Source of the DNA: Bacteroidales bacterium
GTDB taxonomy: Bacteria > Bacteroidota > Bacteroidia > Bacteroidales > WCHB1-69
NCBI GenBank assembly: GCA_017525505.1
Contig: JAFXSR010000012.1
Coordinates: 1-64,000 of the forward strand
Direction: 5' to 3'
Length of the DNA stretch: 64,000 nucleotides
The position numbers and the translations under genes were made by a program. Below are positions 1 through 7,403 of the stretch, in pieces; within the stretch, counting starts at the first letter, position 1, and the number at the start of each line of letters is the position of its first letter. A model generated the notes under the pieces. That model saw nothing but the letters and a program-made list of their open reading frames with translations, was not told the DNA's origin and ran no database searches.

Positions 1-268
1 AAAAAGTCACCAAAAAATCAAGCCGACGGTAAGTGCCACCGCACAGGCCCGTACGCCCCAACCGTCGGCATAGCCCTCGCACGCATCGTCAGGGCGAATG
101 CATGGCAGTAATCCCAGCGAGCTAAGCCTCGAAGAGGCTTTACGTACGCAGTGCAATTAACCCCTGACAAGGCCGTAGGCCGCAGTCTGGGGTGGGCAGA
201 CTATCTCTCCTCTCCTCGCGGCACACGGGGCATTTTCCCTGATGATGACACCCACCTGCCGCGAAACG
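1..268 (+). repeat. Composite intergenic repeat, copy A (5' end outside window)
   Basis: No gene is recognisable here. The stretch carries three modules in fixed order: one around GCCGACGGTAAGTGC (about 22-105); a middle hairpin module with AGCCTCgaaGAGGCT and CCCCTGACAAGGCCGTAGG (about 124-205); and a right module that opens CTCGCGGCACACG and closes CCTGCCGCGAAA (216-266). The same modules in the same order appear in reverse orientation at 13041-13275, so this is a dispersed element and not a gene remnant unique to this site. The middle module also recurs alone near 41624-41660. Confidence 0.7.
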
Positions 269-447
269 CACACAGACTGACAACTTAAACCAGTCGTCAA
301 TTATCAACCCGTCAACTTGGATCAGTCGTAAGTACCCTAAAGAGGTAGAAGACTCCTGGAAGATTCTAAGAAGAGGGATTGAAGAGTGTATGAGGAGGAA
401 ATGAAACTTTTTTTCTCCTGTTCTTGCTTAGGTTCTGGAAAAATTAT

Positions 448-455
448 TAATTTTG
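448..455 (+). promoter_or_regulatory. Bacteroidota -7 promoter element
   Basis: TAATTTTG fits TAnnTTTG. It is the only good core element before the gene run that starts at 882; no clear -33 TTG lies at the usual 19-21 base spacing, so the call is modest. Confidence 0.4.
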
Positions 456-647
456 CAGTGTTGTTCGTTCCGAAGCCGAATGGGTGGAAGGCGGGCGACA
501 AACATATATAAAAGGCGTTGAGTCAACGTCTTATCTGCGGTACACAGAATCTGGTACATTCTAAAATCTTCCGCACGGTAAGGCAATGTTCAATGCCCAT
601 TGGTTTGTATATTCACGGTCAGGATGCGATTTGTCGTGTCAGGATCC

Positions 648-675
648 GTAGAGACGCGAAATTTTGCGTCTCTAC
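648..675. repeat. REP-like palindrome, GTAGAGACGC family
   Basis: Arms GTAGAGACGC and GCGTCTCTAC enclose an 8-base AT-rich loop. The same palindrome family recurs at 17337, 26222, 29029, 30053, 49698, 50006, 51513 and 56492. Confidence 0.75.
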
Positions 676-881
676 AAAGCGGATAACCCCCAATATCCGT
701 TTCATATACAACAGCGTGGGCTTCGGCATTGCTTATCCTCGGAAGATGGGCAATACCAGAGCCTTGTGTACGGGATGAGCGATGAAATCAGATTCCTGCG
801 CTTTTTTTATGTGGATTTTGAATGTCATTTTATTGATTCGTCATAGGGAATCAGACGGAGGGAAAGAAGCAGAAAAACCGG

Positions 882-1454
882 ATGTCTAACTCCTATACTG
901 ATTTTGAAATCTACAACAGATTGCTCCGTAATGATGAGCGTATGATTCGGTATGTTTTCTATGAGCATTTCAATAGCATGCTCCGCTTCAATGCCCTCAA
1001 AGCTGCTGGTAACAAAAGCATAGAACTCGACGACCTGATTCAGGAATTGTATCTTTATATCAGTAAAAACGACTGGGAAAAGTTGCGGAAATATTCTCCC
1101 GAATACCCTTTTGCCAACTGGTTTTCCGTGGTTTCTTATCGTTTTTTCAAAGATTTTACCTTTTCCATGATAGAAAGCTCTCAAAATGTCCCTATTGATA
1201 ATATAGATGACCGGACTGTCTTGTCACAGGGTAATAACATTTCAAGCTCAATCATCATGGATATAAAGAATGCCATTCGTAAAGCAAAACCGCCCAGGGA
1301 TAGGCAAATATTGGAGGCTTTGATACTAAACGAAGAGGAACCGACCGACGTGGCGGCACAGTTTGAGGTCACCGTGGACAATCTATACAACATAAAACGA
1401 AGAGCCATAGCCAAACTTATCAAAAATCATCTTCAGGATTATTTAAACAGATAA
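882..1454 (+). CDS. ECF-type RNA polymerase sigma factor
   Basis: A 190-residue sigma-70 family protein. The N-terminal half (about residues 15-90) fits region 2, with the segment LDDLIQELYLYISKN resembling the DDLvQEvFl core-binding helix. The C-terminal part (about 120-185) fits region 4, with a helix-turn-helix ending NLYNIKRRAIAKL. It would direct RNA polymerase to a small regulon. The next gene starts 3 bases after its stop and encodes a membrane protein with a typical anti-sigma N-terminus, so the two very likely form a sigma/anti-sigma unit that may control the envelope genes downstream. ATG at 882 is the first start in frame with region 2; no strong Shine-Dalgarno is visible, as is usual in this phylum. 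Confidence 0.85.
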   Translation: MSNSYTDFEIYNRLLRNDERMIRYVFYEHFNSMLRFNALKAAGNKSIELDDLIQELYLYISKNDWEKLRKYSPEYPFANWFSVVSYRFFKDFTFSMIESSQNVPIDNIDDRTVLSQGNNISSSIIMDIKNAIRKAKPPRDRQILEALILNEEEPTDVAAQFEVTVDNLYNIKRRAIAKLIKNHLQDYLNR

Positions 1455-1456
1455 AG

Positions 1457-2209
1457 ATGGAAGACAATAAACACATATCAGACGAATTGTTGGCCAAATA
1501 TTTGAGTGGTAAGGCTTCCGCTGAAGAAGAGGAAAGAGTTTTGGATTTCCTGGCCGAAAAAGATGAGAATCTGGAAGATTTTCTTACGGTGACAACTGCC
1601 GCAAGAATGCAACATGAAGAGGAATTAAAATCAGAGAAGCGCCAGCATTACTGGATTAAATGGGTGGCCGCTGCAGCCGCTGTTGTAGCAATAGTGCTCC
1701 TTGGAGTGTTCGCTTTCCAGCACAATGACACGGACAACAATTATTTTGCGGAAGAACAAACGGAGAAAACCAACGAAGTGACAGAAGAACCCTCTATAAT
1801 TGACACTACCGACAACAACCTTACCACGCCTGCCACACCCGCTATCACTCCGCAAAGTATCGTTTCTCCCCAAGTTAACGAACCTAAACATTATGCGGAT
1901 AGTGCCAAAAAGAAAAATTACACCACGATGATTTATCCTTCTTCACAACTTACTTCCGTTTCAGAAAATCTCCAGTCCTTGAATTTCAGATGGAATACCG
2001 ATGCGGTGGAAATTCATCTGTTGGTGAAAACCGAAAACGAGAATACTCTTGTGGACCAGAAGCTTGGCACCGCAAAATACTACAAGCTCACCTTGCCCAA
2101 AGATGCCGACACGCTCCAATGGCAAGCCATATTCACCTTTTCTGATGGAAAATCACAAGTGAAAAAAGGTAAAATTATCCGCTGGGATACGGGTATAAAC
2201 AATAAATAA
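1457..2209 (+). CDS. Zinc-less anti-sigma-like single-pass membrane protein
   Basis: 250 residues. The N-terminus (ISDELLAKYLSGKASAEEEE) matches the acidic helical start of Bacteroidota anti-sigma/FecR-like regulators and has no His/Cys zinc motif. One transmembrane helix spans about 66-87. A low-complexity Thr/Pro/Asn linker follows (about 95-150), then an extracytoplasmic region of about 100 residues ending in a beta-rich stretch (KKGKIIRWDTG). It starts 3 bases after the sigma stop. The inferred role is to hold the sigma factor at the membrane and sense an envelope signal through the outer domain. The outer domain family is not recognised. Confidence 0.7.
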   Translation: MEDNKHISDELLAKYLSGKASAEEEERVLDFLAEKDENLEDFLTVTTAARMQHEEELKSEKRQHYWIKWVAAAAAVVAIVLLGVFAFQHNDTDNNYFAEEQTEKTNEVTEEPSIIDTTDNNLTTPATPAITPQSIVSPQVNEPKHYADSAKKKNYTTMIYPSSQLTSVSENLQSLNFRWNTDAVEIHLLVKTENENTLVDQKLGTAKYYKLTLPKDADTLQWQAIFTFSDGKSQVKKGKIIRWDTGINNK

Positions 2210-2317
2210 ATACCTGAAACACAAGCAATTTGAAGAAAAATAAGATTTTTTTTGATTCCAATGATAGATTGATTCACGAAACTCCCTATTCAAAGTTGTA
2301 GCGCAAAATAAATCAAA

Positions 2318-3826
2318 ATGAAAAGACTGATCATGATATTGTTCGCCATCCTGCTTCCCTGCTTCGCCATGTCGCAGCACGATGAGGAATGGAACAATTT
2401 TCTCAAGCAACACAACTTTAATGAATACAAGGCACAACGCAATGCCCAATTCCAGGCATACAAAGATTCCATCAATAAAGAATTCGCAAAGCACATTGAA
2501 CAGCGTTGGCAGGACTATCAGGTGTTTGTGGGCAAAAGAAGACCCTCGAAACCTGAACCTCAGCAGCTGCCCGTTGCCCCTCACGACACGGTGAAGCAAC
2601 AGCCCGTTCAAATGCCCATTAACAACATTATTCCTGTTCCTGAAACTCACCCCATCAATCAGGATATTATCGAAGAGGAATCTATAGCACCGATGTCCGA
2701 CACTAATATTAACCACAAAGTGTTCCAGAATGTGGATGTGAATTTTTACATGCAGAAGGTCAATTTTGACATTCCAGAATCCTATAGCCAGCTGATGCTC
2801 GAAAACATTTCCGAAAAAATGGTGGCCAAGTTTTGGACGAGTCTGGCGGAAGGCAAGTTCGAGGTGTGTGTCAACCAGTTCAAACAACAAAGAAAGGATC
2901 TCCATCTCAACGATTGGGCGGTGTATGACATGATTACCAACCTGGCCAGTGAGGTTTTCACCAGACGCTATGCGGAACAGACCATTTTCACTGTGTTTAT
3001 GCTGAATCAACTGGGACTGAATGCCAAAATCGGAAGAAGCGACAACCAGCTGATTGTGCTCGTCCCTGCCCAAAATACCATATATGCGGTAGCCTACGCA
3101 TTGTGCGACAATGAGCCCTATTATATTTTCAGTCTCTACCCCAAGGAACAGCAGGTGGTGGCTTCCGTTAGCACCTATCCAGTGGCATTCCCGAAGCCGA
3201 CACAAGCCCTCGACATGAACATAAACGAGCCCATCAGCTTTGTGAGACAAGCCTCTTCTGTTATTTATACCACTGATTTCTGGGGCGATGAAGTGCCTTT
3301 CCAAGTGAACCAGAATGCCATTGACTTCTATGGCCGTTATCCGCAAGTGGATATTGAAATATATGCTAATGCTGAAATGTCGGACGAGCTCAAAGTATGG
3401 AGTGACAAACAGATCAAGCCGATTATCAACGACTTGGACGAATATGCTGCCGTATCTGTTATCCTGTATTATGTGCAAACCGCTTTTGATTATGCCACGG
3501 ACATGCAGCAGTTCGGCTATGAGAAGCCCTTCTTCTGCGAAGAAAACTTCTATTATTCAAAAAACGATTGTGAGGACAGAGCAATATTGCTTTCTTATCT
3601 GATTCGCAATCTGGTGGGCTCCAAAATGGTGCTGCTCGACTATCCCGACCACATTGCCACCGCCGTTGCTTTCAAGGATGATTCCATGGCTACTGGCGAT
3701 TATTACCAGGTCAACAACCTGAAATACTACGTTTGCGATCCCACTTATATTGGTGCCAACATTGGCGAATCCATGCCCCAGTATAGGAAAATCAAAGCAG
3801 ACGTGTTGATGCTTAAAGGAAACTAA
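2318..3826 (+). CDS. Secreted protein with C-terminal transglutaminase-like domain
   Basis: 502 residues with a signal peptide (MKRLIMILFAILLPCFAMSQ). A charged, proline-rich linker follows (about 60-125). The C-terminal 120 residues look like a transglutaminase-like papain fold: Cys418 in KNDCEDRA, His445 in DYPDHIATAV and Asp474 in YYVCDPTY are spaced as a Cys-His-Asp triad. Such domains act as proteases or protein cross-linkers in the periplasm or at the surface. The substrate is unknown. It follows the sigma/anti-sigma pair by about 110 bases and precedes two LPP20-like genes in the same direction. Confidence 0.65.
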   Translation: MKRLIMILFAILLPCFAMSQHDEEWNNFLKQHNFNEYKAQRNAQFQAYKDSINKEFAKHIEQRWQDYQVFVGKRRPSKPEPQQLPVAPHDTVKQQPVQMPINNIIPVPETHPINQDIIEEESIAPMSDTNINHKVFQNVDVNFYMQKVNFDIPESYSQLMLENISEKMVAKFWTSLAEGKFEVCVNQFKQQRKDLHLNDWAVYDMITNLASEVFTRRYAEQTIFTVFMLNQLGLNAKIGRSDNQLIVLVPAQNTIYAVAYALCDNEPYYIFSLYPKEQQVVASVSTYPVAFPKPTQALDMNINEPISFVRQASSVIYTTDFWGDEVPFQVNQNAIDFYGRYPQVDIEIYANAEMSDELKVWSDKQIKPIINDLDEYAAVSVILYYVQTAFDYATDMQQFGYEKPFFCEENFYYSKNDCEDRAILLSYLIRNLVGSKMVLLDYPDHIATAVAFKDDSMATGDYYQVNNLKYYVCDPTYIGANIGESMPQYRKIKADVLMLKGN

Positions 3827-3857
3827 TAATCAAAAAACAATTAAATACCAAATTATC

Positions 3858-4442
3858 ATGAAAAAAACAACTTTGACAATTCTAGTTTTGGCTATCGCCA
3901 TGATCTTCTCAGCATGTAAAACCACTAAGTCTGTTCCCGTTGCGAAAGTTGAGGAAATGACTGAAATAAGTATGCCCTGTGGTGATTTCGGCAAAGATAC
4001 CAAAGACTTTTACGCAGGCGTTGGTGTTGGAGAGAACACCAATATGCAAGCCGCCCGTATTGCCGCTCTGGAAGGAGCCAAGGACATTGTGAAACGTAAA
4101 ATAGGCGGTCAAGTAACGGGACTCTCTGCCGACTATTCACGTGTAATGACTGGCGGTGCAGCACAAAATGATGTACAAAACATCATTGAAGGTGAGATGT
4201 ACACTACATTGAACAAGATGCTGAACGACGCCGAGCAAGCCTGCGAGAAAATGTACAAAACAAACAGTGGCACCTATCAGGCTCATATCGCTATCAAAAT
4301 CTCCAAAGAGGAACTGATTGACAAAACCGCTACCGCCTTATCCCAAAACGACAAGCTGGAAATGGAATTCAACCGCGAGCAATTCCGCAAATGGATGAAA
4401 CAGCATTTGCAGGACGAAAAAGAATACCGGGAAGGCAAATAG
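3858..4442 (+). CDS. LPP20-like lipoprotein
   Basis: 194 residues with a lipobox (IFSACKTT, Cys at about residue 20). After the lipid anchor comes a short alpha/beta domain with the LPP20-type repeat of alanine-rich helices (NMQAARIAALEGAKDIVKRK). A basic/acidic helical tail follows (QFRKWMKQHLQDEKEYREGK). The family is known from outer-membrane lipoproteins of unclear biochemical role. It sits 31 bases after the transglutaminase-like gene and 26 before another LPP20-like gene, which suggests one envelope assembly. Confidence 0.6.
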   Translation: MKKTTLTILVLAIAMIFSACKTTKSVPVAKVEEMTEISMPCGDFGKDTKDFYAGVGVGENTNMQAARIAALEGAKDIVKRKIGGQVTGLSADYSRVMTGGAAQNDVQNIIEGEMYTTLNKMLNDAEQACEKMYKTNSGTYQAHIAIKISKEELIDKTATALSQNDKLEMEFNREQFRKWMKQHLQDEKEYREGK

Positions 4443-4468
4443 TAGATTGTTCGCTATAGTTTTCTATC

Positions 4469-5293
4469 ATGAAAAGAGGATTATCAATAATTTTCATTTT
4501 TCTTCTGACCTTTACCGTTCATGCCCAAAAACCGGCATGGACGGTAAAACTGCCTAAAGCCACGAATAACACCTACATGTACGTGTGCGAGTATGCCATC
4601 GCTTCCAGCGAGACAGAGGCTCGTAACCAAGCCATTGCCCGTGTGTTTCAAAGCACGGCACTGCGCATAGGGCAACCCATTGAGTCTGACAAGATTTTCG
4701 AGGCCGTGCAAAATGGAGGTGATTTGGCTGTTATCAGCAGGCAATATAACATTCCCATTTACAAAGTGTGTGAGTATGTGGAGAAGGTGCAGGTTTATAG
4801 CTATAGGGTTTATGTTTTATGCCAAGTGGCGGTGAGTGGAAATATAACACCCCTGTTTGACTATAATTTCCGTGGCTGCAGCGACTCCAAGCAATACAAC
4901 AATGGTGTGGCCTTGGCGGAATCCATCTTTATTCCCGGACTCGGTCAGATGTGCAAACGCCACTACGCTGAAGGTGCACTTACGCTGACTGGCGAGGTAT
5001 TGCTGGTAAGTGCCGGTTTCGGATGCTTTTTTGTTTCCCGTGAGGAACTGAACATAATGAAGACTCCCAATATCACCTACGAGCAATTCTCTCATGCTTA
5101 CAAGACATACAACACGCTGAGGACCACCAGCTATGTGATTTGGGGAGCTGCCGCTGCCTTGTATATTTTCAATTTGTGCAGAGCCTATACCCTACAACCC
5201 AAGTACAAAGAGACTTTGGCGGTATATCCGGCTCTTATTCCGAATAACCATAACACTGCGGTCGGTGTGGGACTGACCTTGAATTTCAAATAA
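4469..5293 (+). CDS. LPP20-like secreted/membrane protein with PGLGQ helical hairpin
   Basis: 274 residues. A signal peptide (FLLTFTVHAQ) is followed by an LPP20-like module (about 25-130, helix SSETEARNQAIARVFQSTAL). Then comes a region with two or three hydrophobic helices opening with ESIFIPGLGQMCKRHY, the SxxxPGLGQ signature of small membrane proteins such as DUF5683. Family resemblance suggests an outer-envelope component built on the same fold as the previous gene plus membrane helices. Function unknown. Confidence 0.5.
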   Translation: MKRGLSIIFIFLLTFTVHAQKPAWTVKLPKATNNTYMYVCEYAIASSETEARNQAIARVFQSTALRIGQPIESDKIFEAVQNGGDLAVISRQYNIPIYKVCEYVEKVQVYSYRVYVLCQVAVSGNITPLFDYNFRGCSDSKQYNNGVALAESIFIPGLGQMCKRHYAEGALTLTGEVLLVSAGFGCFFVSREELNIMKTPNITYEQFSHAYKTYNTLRTTSYVIWGAAAALYIFNLCRAYTLQPKYKETLAVYPALIPNNHNTAVGVGLTLNFK

Positions 5294-5303
5294 AACACTA
5301 CGA

Positions 5304-6548
5304 ATGAAAAGAAACTTTGTTTTCCTATTGCTTATATCCCTTTTGCTGACTTCCTGTATCAAGGATTTGAAAAAAGAAGGCATTTATACCAAAACTATTT
5401 GCCGTGGGGTTTTGATAGAGCAGCGGAACAACCAGCCTGTTAGCGGCATGCGAGTATCCCTGACCAATGGTGACAAGATACCCATGACCGTGGTGTCTTC
5501 CGTTGATGGCACTTTTGAGATAGAGGTGAGTGCGGAAGAGGTGAGCCAGCGGTACTATTTGCAGATTGAGGCCGATTCTCTCTATGATTCAAAACAGGTT
5601 TCTTTGCAGGAGGTTGGATATGGGAAAAAATTGTTTGACATTGGCACCATTTACATTATTGGTCCCGAAGTTCCCGTAGTTAGCACTTTGGATATTAGCA
5701 ATATTACTGCTGTTGCGGCACGTTGTAGCGGTACAGTTGTGGACGGAGGCAAATCCAATGTGGTTGCACGTGGCTTTTGTTGGAGTACTGCCCAATATCC
5801 GACTTTGAACGACTCCCACATTGTGAGTGGTGGTGGTTTGGGCAATTTTCAGGAGGAGTTAACAGGTTTGGCTGTGGGAACCACCTATTATGTGAGAGCA
5901 TACGCCACCAATGGAGTTGGCACGGGTTATGGCGAACAATTGAGTTTTACCACCTTGGCAGGCTTGCCAGTGGTAAGTACGGAAAGTATTAGCAGTATTA
6001 TGCCCACCAGTGCGGTATGTGGTGGTAATGTAATGGAGGATGGCGGCTTTGCCGTGACTGCCCGTGGAGTTTGTTGGAGCACCACCTTACAGCCCACCAT
6101 TTCCCATGAGCACAGCAGCAATGGCACGGGTTTGGGTAGTTATATCAGCACCCTCAGCGGCTTGCAACCCAACACCACTTATTATGTACGTGCATACGCT
6201 ACCAACGTGAATGGCACGGTTTACGGCGAACAGCACTCGTTTACAACAACCTCAGGTTTGCCAGTGGTAAACACCGCCATTGTGACCAACATTGCCAACG
6301 GCTCGGCCACTTGTGGCGGCACGGTGCAATCAGATGGAGGATTTACTGTGACTGCAAGAGGTATATGTTACAGCACCTCCCCCAGTCCCACCACTGCCAG
6401 TCCCCACACCACCGACGGCACCGGCTTAGGCAGTTTCGTAAGCCAAATGACTGGCCTGACCAGCGGTGTTACTTATTATGTCCGTGCATACGCCACCAAT
6501 GGATTGGGCACGGTGTATGGGGAAGAGAGGGTGTTTGATGCAAACTAA
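5304..6548 (+). CDS. Surface lipoprotein with three FN3-like tandem repeats
   Basis: 414 residues with a lipobox (LLLTSCIKD). Residues about 36-105 resemble a carboxypeptidase-regulatory-like beta domain. Three tandem repeats of about 97 residues follow (from about 123, 220 and 319). Each repeat has VVST..I....A.CGG, TARGxCWST and TYYVRAYATN. The same repeat occurs once in the gene at 49792-51485. Such proteins are surface-exposed, probably adhesive or structural. The start lies 10 bases after the previous stop, so it belongs to the 0.9-6.5 kb run. Confidence 0.75.
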   Translation: MKRNFVFLLLISLLLTSCIKDLKKEGIYTKTICRGVLIEQRNNQPVSGMRVSLTNGDKIPMTVVSSVDGTFEIEVSAEEVSQRYYLQIEADSLYDSKQVSLQEVGYGKKLFDIGTIYIIGPEVPVVSTLDISNITAVAARCSGTVVDGGKSNVVARGFCWSTAQYPTLNDSHIVSGGGLGNFQEELTGLAVGTTYYVRAYATNGVGTGYGEQLSFTTLAGLPVVSTESISSIMPTSAVCGGNVMEDGGFAVTARGVCWSTTLQPTISHEHSSNGTGLGSYISTLSGLQPNTTYYVRAYATNVNGTVYGEQHSFTTTSGLPVVNTAIVTNIANGSATCGGTVQSDGGFTVTARGICYSTSPSPTTASPHTTDGTGLGSFVSQMTGLTSGVTYYVRAYATNGLGTVYGEERVFDAN

Positions 6549-6562
6549 AAAACATAATAATC

Positions 6563-7345
6563 ATGAATGCGATACAAGAAGAATTTAATTCTATTGAGAA
6601 ACTTTATCATTACACTCGTTTCGAGAGTTGTATGAAAATAATCAGATCCAATACATTATTGTTTGGAAGATTAAAAGATATGAACGATATTAATGAGTTA
6701 TATCGGCCTCTTTATAGCACTAATCTATCTTGTGAAAATGCTGAAAAGGCTCAAAATTTGATTAACAAACTACAACAAATCTCATTAACAAGAGACACAA
6801 AAAAAATGATGGGTTTTGATATTCCGTCAATGTGGGGACATTATGGAGATAAAGGGAATGGCGTTTGCCTGGTTTTTGACAAACAAAAACTACTAAACAT
6901 ATTGTCAAACAATGAATTAATATTGTTTAAAGGAGAAATAAAGTATAGATCGAGTTTTCATTCCAGTATTTCCGTGAAATATGACAAATATGGAAATATC
7001 AAACCATTTTCTAAAAACGAATTAAAACAGTTTTTCTTTTCAAAAACAAAAGATTGGATAAACGAACAAGAATACCGTATTTTAGCCATTAACAACATTA
7101 ATCAAGAAAGATTAAGTCTTTCTTTGCAAGATTCTTTAATGGCAATAATTATGCATAACGCATCCGATGTGGAGAATCACGAATCTGTATTTTCTTCAAA
7201 ACAATATGATGAATTGTCAAAGATATTCAATCCCGATAAAATATGGGAATATGGTGCTTTTGTAGAAGAACGAAATATAAGAAACAACAATGGTGATACT
7301 ATATGGAGTACTGTAAATTGGAATAATTTGAAAATTAACATATAG
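6563..7345 (+). CDS. DUF2971 family protein
   Basis: 260 residues with no signal peptide. It begins KLYHYTRFESCMKIIRS and continues with SMWGHYGDKGNGVCLVF and DWINEQEYRI, which match the DUF2971 family (an ADP-ribosyltransferase-like layout has been suggested for such 'HYT..' proteins, but this is not established). Codon use is clearly more AT-rich than the flanking envelope genes. It stands alone between two surface-protein genes and may be a horizontally acquired accessory or defence gene. Function unknown. Confidence 0.75.
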   Translation: MNAIQEEFNSIEKLYHYTRFESCMKIIRSNTLLFGRLKDMNDINELYRPLYSTNLSCENAEKAQNLINKLQQISLTRDTKKMMGFDIPSMWGHYGDKGNGVCLVFDKQKLLNILSNNELILFKGEIKYRSSFHSSISVKYDKYGNIKPFSKNELKQFFFSKTKDWINEQEYRILAINNINQERLSLSLQDSLMAIIMHNASDVENHESVFSSKQYDELSKIFNPDKIWEYGAFVEERNIRNNNGDTIWSTVNWNNLKINI

Positions 7346-7403
7346 TGTGGGAAATTATTTTTAAGAACATATATTCCATTAAATCAATGAGAAAACAAAG
7401 GTC

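Larger units (their letters stand above)
269..881. other. Long non-coding leader upstream of ECF sigma gene
   Basis: About 600 bases hold no gene I can support; the short open frames at 518-778 and 664-846 overlap each other in different frames and resemble nothing. The stretch contains a TAnnTTTG promoter core at 448-455 and a REP-like palindrome at 648-675. If transcription starts just after 455, the sigma gene at 882 would have a leader of roughly 420 nt, long enough for a structured RNA, but no known riboswitch class is recognised. Confidence 0.4.

Noticed and set aside
518..846. Two short overlapping open frames before the first sigma gene
   Set aside because: No start signal, no family resemblance, and one contains a REP-like palindrome.
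2153..3478. 441-codon open frame on the minus strand
   Set aside because: It is the shadow of the transglutaminase-like gene (2318-3826), which has a signal peptide and a catalytic triad; the minus-strand frame has no domain or promoter.
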